In this document: piece by piece, positions 9,485 through 18,999 of the stretch | Position numbering within the stretch: the stretch's first letter is position 1 | How the letters are laid out: every line of letters starts with the position of its first letter | DNA from: Massilia putida | GTDB lineage: Bacteria; Pseudomonadota; Gammaproteobacteria; Burkholderiales; Burkholderiaceae_D | Length of the DNA stretch: 64,000 bases | Assembly: GCF_001941825.1 (NCBI RefSeq) | Contig: NZ_CP019038.1 | Span: forward strand, 6,262,001-6,326,000 | Direction of reading: 5' to 3' | Translations under genes and position numbers: made by a program | The notes under the pieces: generated by a model | Database searches by the model: none | What the model was told of the DNA's origin: nothing | Seen by the model: the letters and a program-made list of their open reading frames with translations, nothing else

Positions 9485-11758
9485 CTACAAGGCCGCTTGA
9501 CCGACATGCCACCAGGCCGGCAGCAGGGCCTGCACGTCGGGCCGGGAGAAGCGGTCGTCGATGAGCCAGACGACGCCGCGGTCCTGCTCCGTGCGGATCA
9601 CGCGGCCGGCCGCCTGCACGACCTTCTGCATGCCGGGATAGAGGTAAGTGTAGTCGTAGCCCGCGCCGAACATCGCCTGCATGCGCTGGCGCAGCTGCTC
9701 GTTGACCGGGTTCACCTGCGGCAGGCCCAGCGTCGCCACGAAGGCGCCGATGAGGCGCTCGCCCGGCAGGTCGACGCCTTCGCCGAACGAGCCGCCCAGC
9801 ACCGCGAAGCCGATGCCGCGGCCGCCCGCGACGAAGCGCGCGAGGAACTCCGCCCGTTCCGGCTCGCTCATCCGGCGCGCCTGGCGCCAGACCGGGATAT
9901 CGGGATGGTCGCGTTCGAAGCGGTCCGCGACCTGCTCTAGATACTCGAAGCTGGAAAAGAACGCGAGATAGTTGCCGGGCCTCGTGTGGTACTGGTCCGC
10001 CATCAGCGTGGCGATCGGTGCCAGCGAGCCGGCGCGCTCCTGGTAGCGCGTCGAGATGCCGTGCGCCACGTGCACGTCCAGCTGGCTCGCGGTGAATGGC
10101 GAGTCGACGTCGATCCATGCCGTGTCCGCGGGCATGCCGAGCAGGTCGGCGAAGTAATGCCAGGGGCTCAAGGTGGCCGAGAACAGCGTCGTCGAATGGG
10201 CGTAGCCGAAGCGCGGACCGAGAAACGGTGCCGGCACGACGTTGCGGATGCACAGCGTCGTATCCCGCTCGTTGTCGCGCGTGACGTCGAACAGCGAGTG
10301 CTCGCCGAACGATTCGGCCAGACGGCCAAACTGCAGCGCGGCGAAATAAAAGTCCTGCAGTTCCGGATCGAGCGGCACCGGGAACGCAGCCATATGCTCC
10401 GTGATGGCGCTCGCCGCGCCCTGCAGCGCGTTCAGGAATTTGTCGGGCAGGCCGTCCAGCACCTGGTAGGGCAGCGGCGCGGACTTGCTCACGTCCGTCC
10501 ACGAGCGCTTGACCTTGTCGAGCGGCTTGTGCAGCGCCGGCGGCGCGACGGCGCGCGCCGCGCGCAGGTCGCCGCGTTGCAGCGTCGCCGTGTACATCGA
10601 GCGCGCGCGCGCCACGAGGTTATGCGCCTCGTCGGCCAGCACGCTGACCTTCCAACCCCGCTCCAGCGCCAGCGCGTACAACATGGCGCCGCCGTCGAAC
10701 CAGTAGTTGTAGTCGCCCACGACGACGTCGCTCCAGCGCACCATCTCGCTGCCCAGATAGTATGGGCAGACGTCGTGCGCCAGGCCGATCGCGCGCAGCG
10801 TGGCGCGGTCGAGCGTGTCCGCCCCGGCGGCCGCCGCGCGCGCGGCCGGCAGGCGGTCGTAGAAGCCCTTGGCGAGCGGGCAGGAATCGCCGTGGCAGGC
10901 TTTGTCCGGATGCTCGCAGGCCTTGTCGCGCGCGCTCAGCTCGAGCACGCGCAGGGGGATCGTCCCGCCGGATTTCAACGTGGCCGCGGCGTCCAGCGCC
11001 AGTTGCCGCCCCGGGGTCTTCGCGGCCAGGAAAAGGATCTTGTCGAGGTTCTGTCCAGGCGCCGCTTTCAGCGCCGGGAACAGCGTGCCGATGGTCTTGC
11101 CGATGCCGGTCGGCGCTTGCGCGAGCAGGCTGCGCTTGCCCGCGTTCGCGCGGAAGATGGCTTCGGCCAGCTGGCGCTGGCCGGGGCGGAAGTCCGCGTG
11201 CGGGAAGCGCAGCGTCGTCAAGGCCGCGTCGCGCGCCGCGCGGTGCGCGAGTTCCTGTGCGGCCCAGGCGACGAAGCGACGGCACTGGTCGTCGAACAGC
11301 GTGGCGAGTTCGGTGCGCGTGCGGGTCTCGCGCAGCACGGTCTCCTGCTGGCTGCCGATGTCGAAGTAGACCAGCGCCAGATTGACCTCGTCCAGTCCGA
11401 GCTGCTCGCACAACAGGTGGCCGTAGACGCGCAGCTGGGCCCATGCCAGGTGCCGGTGATTGTCGGGGATGCTCGCGAACTGGCCGCGGTATGTTTTGAC
11501 TTCTTCGATCAGGTTCCGGTCCGGGTCGTAGCCGTCGGCGCGACCGCGCACGTGCAGCGGGCCCCAGTCGCCCGCGAGCGTCACTTCGCTGCGATAGTTC
11601 TCGCCGCGCCGGGACGCCACGACGGCATGGCCGGCGATGCCTTCCTGCGCGGTGGGCGAGGGCGTGAAGCGCAGGTCGAGGTCGCCCTGCTTGGCCGTGA
11701 ATTCGCACAGCGCGCGCACGGCGACGACGTAGCGCGCGCCGCTGTCGATCTCGCTCAT
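9485..11758 (-). CDS. XPD/DinG-type Fe-S DNA helicase with N-terminal PD-(D/E)XK (Cas4-like) domain
   Basis: 757 aa from the ATG at 11758, which overlaps the upstream stop codon (ATGA). Residues ~1-170 carry GRADG (Asp75) and EEVKTY (Glu86, Lys88), the D...ExK core of PD-(D/E)XK nucleases in the Cas4/RecB style. The helicase domain has Walker A APTGIGKT (215-222), four iron-sulfur cysteines (C281, C288, C293, C331) and the DEAH box (376-379). Its late motifs are FSATLSP, GGSFGEGVDLPG and QAAGRVIRTEQDRG. The family unwinds DNA 5' to 3'. Coupling to a FAN1 nuclease gene and an SOS box points to DNA crosslink or damage repair. Earlier in-frame Met codons lie inside the upstream gene and are rejected. 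Confidence 0.88.
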   Translation of the reverse strand: MSEIDSGARYVVAVRALCEFTAKQGDLDLRFTPSPTAQEGIAGHAVVASRRGENYRSEVTLAGDWGPLHVRGRADGYDPDRNLIEEVKTYRGQFASIPDNHRHLAWAQLRVYGHLLCEQLGLDEVNLALVYFDIGSQQETVLRETRTRTELATLFDDQCRRFVAWAAQELAHRAARDAALTTLRFPHADFRPGQRQLAEAIFRANAGKRSLLAQAPTGIGKTIGTLFPALKAAPGQNLDKILFLAAKTPGRQLALDAAATLKSGGTIPLRVLELSARDKACEHPDKACHGDSCPLAKGFYDRLPAARAAAAGADTLDRATLRAIGLAHDVCPYYLGSEMVRWSDVVVGDYNYWFDGGAMLYALALERGWKVSVLADEAHNLVARARSMYTATLQRGDLRAARAVAPPALHKPLDKVKRSWTDVSKSAPLPYQVLDGLPDKFLNALQGAASAITEHMAAFPVPLDPELQDFYFAALQFGRLAESFGEHSLFDVTRDNERDTTLCIRNVVPAPFLGPRFGYAHSTTLFSATLSPWHYFADLLGMPADTAWIDVDSPFTASQLDVHVAHGISTRYQERAGSLAPIATLMADQYHTRPGNYLAFFSSFEYLEQVADRFERDHPDIPVWRQARRMSEPERAEFLARFVAGGRGIGFAVLGGSFGEGVDLPGERLIGAFVATLGLPQVNPVNEQLRQRMQAMFGAGYDYTYLYPGMQKVVQAAGRVIRTEQDRGVVWLIDDRFSRPDVQALLPAWWHVGQAAL

Positions 11759-13419
11759 GCCGCCGCCTGCTCCCATTGCAGGTAGCACACCGTGATCGGC
11801 ATGCCGTGCGCGGCGCAATAGTCGATCCAGCGCAGCTGGTTGTCCTGCAGACGGTCGCCGGGGCCCTTCACTTCGATCATGTCGTAGCGCGATTCGCCCG
11901 GCCAGAACTGGATCAGGTCGGGGAAGCCCGTGCGGTTTTCCTTCACGTCCTGCAGGATGCGGCGGAACCACAGCTTCAGGTGCGCGGCCGGGATGCAATC
12001 GAGGGCCAGTTCGATGATGTCGCGGCCGAGCCAGTCCCACGCGACGAACGGCGATTGCACGCCCGTTTTCTCTTCATACGTCGCGAGGATGGCGGCGCGG
12101 TGGCGGCCGTCGTCCAGCAGGGCGAGGCAGGCGTCGAAGTCGCCCTTGCGGCGCTGGTAGAAGTCGGCCGCGAACAGGTCGGCCGGACCGCGGTGGAACG
12201 GGTGGAAGAACGCGCCCGGAATCGCCGCGAAGATGGCGCGCCAGCACAGGAGGCCGAACAGCGTGTTGGCCAGCGTGTTCTCGACGTAGAAGACCGGCGC
12301 GTCGTCGCGCCACAGATGCTCCAGCACGACGCCTTCGACGCGCCATTCGCCGCCGCCCGGCAGCGGCAGATTCACGTCGATTCGCGCGGCCGGCGGCGCG
12401 CGGCGCGCGGGACTTTTCGGGTGCCCCAGCTTGCGCGCCAGGCGCGGCCCGAGGCGCAGCAGGTGCTGGCGCTCCGCCTCGCTTTCCGGAGCCTGCAGCG
12501 CGGTCTCGAACAGCGCGTAGGCTTCGTCGAATTTCTCGTGCTTTTCCAGCACGCGGATCGCGCGTCCGCGCGCACCCGGATAGCGGCAGCCGGCATACAC
12601 GGCATAGGCGTTGTCCCAGTCTCTTTCCTTTTCGAGCAGTTGCCCGAGCTGGAACAGGAGACGCTCGCGGCGGCTGTCGAGCCAGTCGTTGCCGAATGCG
12701 TGGCGGGGCAGGTCGGCCAGGACGTCCAGCGCCGGCTCGCCCGCGTAATAGCGCTCCTTGCAGGCGTGCAGTTGCAGATAGTGGTCGATGTCCCGGCGGG
12801 CCCGGAAGCCGCGCGACGCCGGCGAGAATTCGACGCGTTCGTAGCGGAACAGCCCGAGGTCGGACAGCACGAATTCCGTCCAATCCTGGGAGAGGTTGCC
12901 GAAGAAGATCAGGCGCAGGCGGTCGCACAGCGGTTGCACGCGCAGGCGCAGCGCGAGGTCGTCGCAGCCGGCATACCACTGCGAGAAGGGGCGGTCGTCG
13001 GCATGGGCGGCGTCGGCGCGCAGCGATTCGAGCTGATCCGCCTTGCGCGCGCTCTTCTGCGCGCCCGTCAGGCCGAAGGCGACGGCCAGTTCCGGCTTGG
13101 ACAACAGGTCGAACAACTCGTCGAGCGTGAGGACGGGATCGGACTCGATCCAGCCGCTGGGCAGCAGCGCGTGCGCTGCCTCGCGCGGGCAGCCGATCTC
13201 GGCGTAGTTGAGCTTACTGGCGCGGAACAGGGTGCCCTTGCGCATCACCATCCGGACGAACAATGCGCGCGCCGGCTGCGGCAGCTGGGGAAAGGCGGCG
13301 ATGAAAGCGTGCTCGTCATCGATGAGCAGGTCGGCGTAACGCTCGGCGATCCAATCCAGCACGCGCTGGAAGTTATCCAGGTAATAAAACTCGTTTTCCA
13401 GCACTTTGATCATCGTCAT
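11755..13419 (-). CDS. FAN1-type VRR-NUC nuclease
   Basis: 554 aa, close to bacterial FAN1. The C-terminal VRR-NUC domain carries GFPDLIQFWPG and MIEVKGPGDRLQDNQLRWIDY, the PD...ExK metal-binding active site plus the Q-x3-W helix of this family. The middle is an alpha-helical, TPR-like region (LFQLGQLLEKERDWDNAYAVYAG). FAN1 is a structure-specific nuclease that processes DNA interstrand crosslinks. The gene is first in a two-gene operon with the helicase below (4-bp overlap). A perfect LexA box lies 11 bp upstream of the ATG, so SOS induction is likely. A second ATG at 13413 could also serve as start. Confidence 0.9.
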   Translation of the reverse strand: MTMIKVLENEFYYLDNFQRVLDWIAERYADLLIDDEHAFIAAFPQLPQPARALFVRMVMRKGTLFRASKLNYAEIGCPREAAHALLPSGWIESDPVLTLDELFDLLSKPELAVAFGLTGAQKSARKADQLESLRADAAHADDRPFSQWYAGCDDLALRLRVQPLCDRLRLIFFGNLSQDWTEFVLSDLGLFRYERVEFSPASRGFRARRDIDHYLQLHACKERYYAGEPALDVLADLPRHAFGNDWLDSRRERLLFQLGQLLEKERDWDNAYAVYAGCRYPGARGRAIRVLEKHEKFDEAYALFETALQAPESEAERQHLLRLGPRLARKLGHPKSPARRAPPAARIDVNLPLPGGGEWRVEGVVLEHLWRDDAPVFYVENTLANTLFGLLCWRAIFAAIPGAFFHPFHRGPADLFAADFYQRRKGDFDACLALLDDGRHRAAILATYEEKTGVQSPFVAWDWLGRDIIELALDCIPAAHLKLWFRRILQDVKENRTGFPDLIQFWPGESRYDMIEVKGPGDRLQDNQLRWIDYCAAHGMPITVCYLQWEQAAA

Positions 13420-13429
13420 ACCGCGCCAA

Positions 13430-13445
13430 CTGTATTTTTGTACAG
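13430..13445 (-). promoter_or_regulatory. LexA (SOS) box overlapping the promoter of the FAN1-helicase operon
   Basis: CTGTATTTTTGTACAG on the plus strand is a perfect CTGT-N8-ACAG LexA operator with an A/T-only core apart from one G. On the minus strand it overlaps a -10 element TATACT (13444-13449) about 24 bp before the ATG, so bound LexA would block RNA polymerase. The spacing implies a very short leader. Confidence 0.85.
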
Positions 13446-13539
13446 TATAACGGTGCCGGCGACGATGGCCCAGCGGTTTTGGCGTCGCGGCGGCGCACGG
13501 CGTGGTTTTCCCGCGCCGGTACGGCCTGCTCGTGCGTTC

Positions 13540-14256
13540 CTATTGTCGGGACGGCAAGCGCGGGTTACACGCCTTATCCACGCACGTCGGCGCGCCGCCG
13601 GCATCGGCTGCCTCGCTGCCGGTGCCGGTGTGCTGCAGGATGGCCGAGATCAGGGCGACGTCCGTATCGACCGTGGCGGACGACGGCGCTGTCCTGGACA
13701 TTGCCCGTTTCTGGCGCGGTACCGGGTCTGCATGCGCCAGCGACGCCGCCTGGGACGGCGCCGACCGGGATGCCGGCTGCGGTCGCGCCGGTGTGCGATG
13801 TGCTGCGGCATGTGCCGACGCGGCCGGCGTCGCCGCGGCCGGGGCAGGCGGAGGCGCCATGACCGGTGCCGGCGCTGCCACATCGACGATCACTGCGCCA
13901 CGCGTGGCGTCCGGGACCTGTACGGTCTGCGGCCCGGGAGTTTGCGCCGGCACCGGTAGCGACGTGGGCGCCGGCGCTTCCCTGGTCAGTGTCGTACCCG
14001 TGGTCGGCACGGCCGCCCGAACGCTGTCGCGCGCCGGCGTCGCGCCGCGCACGAGCCAGGCCAGTACGACGAGCAGGGAACAGGCCGCCACGCCGGCGGC
14101 GCCGTACCAGAGCACGGCCGGCCGGGCGAAGATCCGCCTGCCGGGCGCGTGGCCGTCCAGCATGGCCAGGATATGGATGTCGCCATTCGTCCGGCGCGAC
14201 GACGACATCAGGTTGGGACGTCTGGAGACGGCTTGATTTTCATCTGTAGGGCGCAC
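13540..14256 (-). CDS. Uncharacterised single-pass membrane protein with Pro/Ala-rich linker
   Basis: 238 aa, GTG start with AGGAG 8 bases upstream; the in-frame ATG at 14208 is less well placed. A short cytoplasmic N-terminus precedes one transmembrane helix (YGAAGVAACSLLVVLAWLV, near residues 50-70). A long Pro/Ala/Thr-rich low-complexity stretch follows, then a small C-terminal module (DVALISAILQH ... CVDKACNPRLP) with two cysteines. The topology suggests an envelope-spanning or periplasm-reaching protein. It is divergent from the M15 peptidase gene that begins the T6SS locus, with 57 bp between starts. I do not recognise a family and cannot say whether it belongs to the T6SS. Confidence 0.65.
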   Translation of the reverse strand: MRPTDENQAVSRRPNLMSSSRRTNGDIHILAMLDGHAPGRRIFARPAVLWYGAAGVAACSLLVVLAWLVRGATPARDSVRAAVPTTGTTLTREAPAPTSLPVPAQTPGPQTVQVPDATRGAVIVDVAAPAPVMAPPPAPAAATPAASAHAAAHRTPARPQPASRSAPSQAASLAHADPVPRQKRAMSRTAPSSATVDTDVALISAILQHTGTGSEAADAGGAPTCVDKACNPRLPSRQ

Positions 14257-14313
14257 AGCGTTACTCCTAAAATTGGAAAACTAGTTCCAATTAGAAACAA
14301 ACGGGAGAAGCCG

Positions 14314-15153
14314 ATGCTGATCTTCGTCGCACTCTTGTACTTTTGTCTGGCCTGCAGCGTCATCTGGCTCGCCCTGTTTCCGGGTGGGAGGGCGTCGGTG
14401 CTGCAGGTGCTCGGCATGTTGCAGCGACGTTTGCAATGGCGGGTCGAGGGCTGGCAGCGCAGCGGCAATGCCACGCTTCAGGCGTCCTGGTCGGGTGCAC
14501 GCGGCTTGTTGTACGACGGCCGCACGCTGCTGCGCCGGCGCTGGCCTTGGTTCGCCGTCGGCGTGCCGCTCGTGCTGATTCCGACGCTGCTCGCGTTGCT
14601 GTTGCGCCGGCCGGACATGCTGCCCGACTACGAACCCGTCGATACGGTCGTCGACGCCCAGGTCGCCGCGCTGCTCAAGGGCGAGCAACTGGTGCCGCCA
14701 GCCGCGTTGCCGCCGCTCGCGTTCGGTACGCGGGACGTGGAACTGGTGCGTCCGATGCTGGTCGACGCCAGCCGCAATTGGGGGCTCCTGCGGCCCGAGT
14801 ACAGCCAGAGACTGTTGTTGGTTTTTAAGATCATGAAAGAGAAATACGGTTACGAGATGGCGCTGCTGGAAGGGTACCGCAGCCCGGCGCGCCAGGACAT
14901 GTTGGCCGGCATGGGTTCGCAGGTGACGAACGCGCGGGCATTCCAGAGCTGGCACCAGTATGGACTGGCGGCCGACTGCGCGTTCTGGCGTGACGGCAAA
15001 CTCGTGATCTCGGAGAAGGATCCGTGGGCAATGCGGGGTTATCAGCTCTACGGCGACGTCGCGGAATCGGTGGGCCTGACTTGGGGCGGACGCTGGACCA
15101 TGATGGATTTCGGCCATACCGAGTTGCGGATGCGCGGGGTGATGCATCACTGA
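14314..15153 (+). CDS. Membrane-anchored M15 (VanY-like) peptidoglycan peptidase, T6SS-associated
   Basis: 279 aa from the ATG at 14314, chosen for its ribosome binding site GGGAGAAG and because a membrane segment begins at once (LIFVALLYFCLACSVIWLAL). A second hydrophobic segment follows (WFAVGVPLVLIPTLLALLL). The C-terminal domain has the M15 zinc-peptidase motifs SWHQYGLAADCAF (matching SxHxxGxAxD) and MMDFGHTEL (last zinc His). Such enzymes cut peptide cross-links in peptidoglycan. Position next to tssM recalls Acinetobacter TagX, a membrane peptidoglycan hydrolase needed to pass the T6SS through the wall. That role is inferred here. Confidence 0.82.
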   Translation: MLIFVALLYFCLACSVIWLALFPGGRASVLQVLGMLQRRLQWRVEGWQRSGNATLQASWSGARGLLYDGRTLLRRRWPWFAVGVPLVLIPTLLALLLRRPDMLPDYEPVDTVVDAQVAALLKGEQLVPPAALPPLAFGTRDVELVRPMLVDASRNWGLLRPEYSQRLLLVFKIMKEKYGYEMALLEGYRSPARQDMLAGMGSQVTNARAFQSWHQYGLAADCAFWRDGKLVISEKDPWAMRGYQLYGDVAESVGLTWGGRWTMMDFGHTELRMRGVMHH

Positions 15154-15207
15154 TCCTGGTCGGGGTCCCGCAGCGTTGTCTCACCTCAAATTTTCAATTA
15201 GGAAATA

Positions 15208-18200
15208 GTGCCAGTATTGCCGATGGTATTCACCAACTCCCGAACAAATATGATCGCCCGACTCTGGCAGTTCTTGACCGACAGACGTGTATTGGCCGTG
15301 ATCGGCATCGGGATGCTCGCGGCATTCCTGCTGCTGGGCGCGGAATCTCCCGACGTGGCCCTGATCTGGGCGGCGCTGCTCGGCCTGTTGTTGCTGGGCG
15401 CGGGCGGCCTCGTGTGGCTCATCCGTGCTTGGCTGCGCAAGCGCGCGGCCAGCCGGCTGGGCGACGCGATCCTGACGGACACGGAGGCCGACGGCAAGGC
15501 CCAGTCCGCGCGCAACGATGCGGCCGTACTGCGCAAGGGTATGCTGGAAGCGATCAACACGATCAAAACGTCCAAGCTGGGGCTGACGCGTGGTGCCGCG
15601 GCGCTGTACGAATTGCCGTGGTACATGATCATCGGGAACCCGGCGGCGGGAAAGAGCAGTGCGATCAAGCATTCCGGCCTGACCTTCCCGATCCCGGGCA
15701 GCAAGGCCGTGCAAGGCGTCGGCGGCACGCGCAACTGCGACTGGTTCTTTACCACGGACGGCATCCTGCTCGACACGGCCGGGCGCTATTCCGTCTTCGA
15801 AGCGGACCGCGCCGAGTGGTTCAGTTTCCTCGATCTCCTGCGCAAGCATCGTCCGCGGGCACCGATCAACGGCATCCTGATCGCGGTCAGCGTCGCCGAG
15901 CTCGCCGGCGGCAGTCCCGAGGCCTCGATCGAGCTGGCCAAGAGCCTGCGCACCCGCGTGCAGGAATTGACCGAACGGCTGGGCGTCCACGCGCCGGTCT
16001 ACGTGATCTTCACGAAGGCCGATCTGATCGCCGGCTTCGCCGACTTCTTCCATGACTGCGAACGGACGGAACGCGAACGCGTCTGGGGCGCGACCCTGCG
16101 CTACAACCGGCGCAGCACGCCGCAGGACGTCCTGGCATTCTTCGACCAGCAATTCGACGAACTGCACGATGGTCTGAAGGAGATGAGCCTGGCCAGCATG
16201 GCCGGCAATCGCAGCACCGCGCCGCGTTCCGGCGTGTTCACGTTCCCGCTCGAATTCGCCGTGCTCAAGCCCCAGCTGCGTGCCTTCCTCGCCACGCTGT
16301 TCGAAGAAAACACGTGGCAATTCAAACCCGTGTTCCGTGGCTTTTATTTCACCAGCGCCCTGCAGGAAGGCAGTGTCGAGAATTTGTCGGCGCGGCGCGT
16401 TGCCGGACGGTTCGATTTGCAGCTGCGACCGCTCGGCGACAAGGCTGCCGGCGACGAATCCACGCAGGGAGCAGAGCAGTCCGGTTTCTTTCTGCTGCAG
16501 CTGTTCCGCAAGGTGATCTTCGCCGACCGCGACCTGGTCAAGCGTTACACCAGCCCGGCCGCCACGCGCATGAAGATCGGCGCGTTCTTCGCGGCCACGC
16601 TGTTGCTTGGTTGCGCGCTGGGCGGCTGGAGCTGGTCATACATGGGCAACCGCCAGCTGGTTGCGAACGTCAAGGCCGACCTGGACAAGGTCATGAAGCT
16701 GCAGGCAGGCCGGTCCGACTTGCAGGCGCGACTGGAAGGCCTCGACATCCTTCAGGACCGCATCGAGCAGCTCGAGAAATACCGTGAGGATCGTCCTTGG
16801 GCGCTGGCATTCGGCCTGTACCAGGGTGAGGCGCTCGAACGCAAATTGCGCGACGAGTATTTCGCAGGCGTGCGCGAAGTGATGGTGCAGCCGGTGGCGG
16901 GCGCACTCGAGGGCCTGCTGGCCGACATGAATGCGAATGCCGCCCAGCTCGACCCGAACGTGCGGGCGACGCCGGCGGCCAGGCCGGGCCAGCCTTATCA
17001 GGACGTTTCCTCGACCAATGTGGGCGACGCCTACAATGCGCTCAAGACTTACCTGATGTTGGCGGACAAGACGCATGCCGAGTCCGGCCACCTGAACGAC
17101 CAGCTGACGCGCTTCTGGCGCGGCTGGCTGGAAGCGAACCGGGGTGCGATGCCGCGCGAACAAATGATCCGCAGCGCCGAGCGCCAACTGACCTTCGTGC
17201 TGGCGCATATCGACGACCAGGCCTGGCCTCAGATCACACCCAAGCTCAGCCTGCTGGACACCGCGCGCGAAAACCTGCGCCGCGTCGTGCGCGGCACGCC
17301 GGCGCGCGAGCGCGTGTACGCAGACATCCGCACCCGCGCCTCGACACGCTTTCCCGGCGTGACGGTGGCGCGCATCGTGGGCGAACAGGACCAGGCACTG
17401 GTCGTGGGCAGCTATGCCATCGGCGCTGCCTACACCCGCGATGCGTGGTAGAAATTTGTCCAGGGCGCGATCCGCGAGGCATCGACGCGCGAACTGCAAA
17501 GCAGCGACTGGGTCCTCAAGAGCGTCGCCAAGGACGACCTCACGCTGGAGGGCAGCCCGGAACAGATCCAGAAGGCTCTCGTCGAGATGTACAAGGCCGA
17601 TTATGCGCGCGAATGGAGCAAGTTCGTGCAGGGTGTGACGATCGCCGACCTGAATGGCTTCGACGCCAGCGTGCAGGCGATGAACCGCCTGGGTGATCCG
17701 CTGACCTCGCCACTGGCCAAGGTGCTCAAGGCCGTCCACGAACAGACGTCCTGGGACGACCCGACGCAGGGGCGGGTCGACACCGTCAAGCTCAAGCGCG
17801 GCCTGACCGGGTGGTTTCGCGACATGGTGCTGAGGCAGACGCCTAGCGAGGCGCGCCAGGTCGCCGACGCCGTGGGACCGTTGCCCGTCGGCGGCGTGCA
17901 GGCGGCCGGCCCGGTGGGGCGCGAGTTCGCCGGCGTCGCGCGTCTCGTCGGCGTCAAGGAAAAGGATGCGTCGCTGATGACGGGCTATCTCGATGCCTTG
18001 TCGAAGCTGCGCAGCCGCCTGAACCAACTCAAGAACCAGGGCGACCCCGGCCCCGGCGCCAAGCAGCTGATGCAGCAGACGCTGGAAGGCAATGGTTCCG
18101 AGCTGGCCGACGCGCTGAAATACGTTGACGAGCAGATGCTGACCGGGATGACGGACACGCAGAAGCAGATGCTGCGTCCACTGCTCGTACGTCCGCTGGT

Positions 18201-18999
18201 GCAGACCTTTGCGATGATCGTGTTGCCCTCGGAATCGGAAATCAACAAGACGTGGCAGGCGCAAGTCGTCGAGCCGTTTCAGAAGACACTGGCGGCCAAG
18301 TATCCGTTCGCGCCTTCGGCCCAGATCCAGGCCACGCCGGCCGAGATCGGCCAGGTGTTCGGTCCGGACGGCGTCGTCGCGAAATTCGTGGGCACGACCA
18401 TGGGGCCGCTAGTCGTGCGCCGCGGCGACGTTCTCAGCAGCCGCACGTGGGCCGATATCGGCATCACGCTGGCGCCGCAGGTCGTGAGCGGCTTCCCGGG
18501 CTGGGTCGCGCCCTTGTCGGCCAACGGCGTCGCGGCCGGCGGCGGGCCACAGACCGTGTTCCAGCTGCTGCCGCTGACCGCCCCCGGCGTCATCGAGTAC
18601 ACGATCGACATCGACGGCCAGCAGCTGCGCTACCGGAACACACCGCCGGCGTGGGTCAATATGGTGCATCCTGGCCCGCAGGGCAGCAGCGGCGCGAAGA
18701 TCAGCGCCGTCACGTTCGATGGCCGTACGGTGGAACTGTTCAATGAGGCGGGCCAGTTCGGACTGCAGAAAATGATCGAGGCGGCGGCGAAGAAGCGTCT
18801 CGATGCGGGCTCGCACGAATTGCGTTGGAGCGCCGGCAATGTCTCTGTAGCGGTCAACCTCAAGCGCGTCAGCAGCACGGAGACCACGGCGGGCGATGCG
18901 CAGGCCAGCCAGGGATTCCGCGGCCTGCGCCTGCCCGACGCCGTCGTCGGCCGCGCGACTGCCGCTACCGGCCCCGCGCTGGCCGGAGCGTCGCAGTGA
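15208..18999 (+). pseudogene. tssM: TssM/IcmF T6SS membrane-complex protein, interrupted by an in-frame amber codon
   Basis: The frame runs from the GTG at 15208 (TTAGGAA upstream) to 18999 but is broken by TAG at 17449-17451. The first part is 747 aa. It has two N-terminal membrane helices, Walker A GNPAAGKS near residues 143-150, the IcmF-related region and a third helix (IGAFFAATLLLGCALGGWSWS). After TAG the same frame continues without a shift (KFVQGAIREASTRELQ) for 516 codons, containing the periplasmic region and the beta-rich C-terminal domain (DVLSSRTWADIGITLAPQ) that contacts TssJ. TssM bridges TssL and TssJ across the envelope. A single-base change of a GAG or AAG codon explains the stop. 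Without readthrough, TssM would lack its TssJ-binding end. An in-frame ATG at 17587 is the first Met of the second part. Confidence 0.88.
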
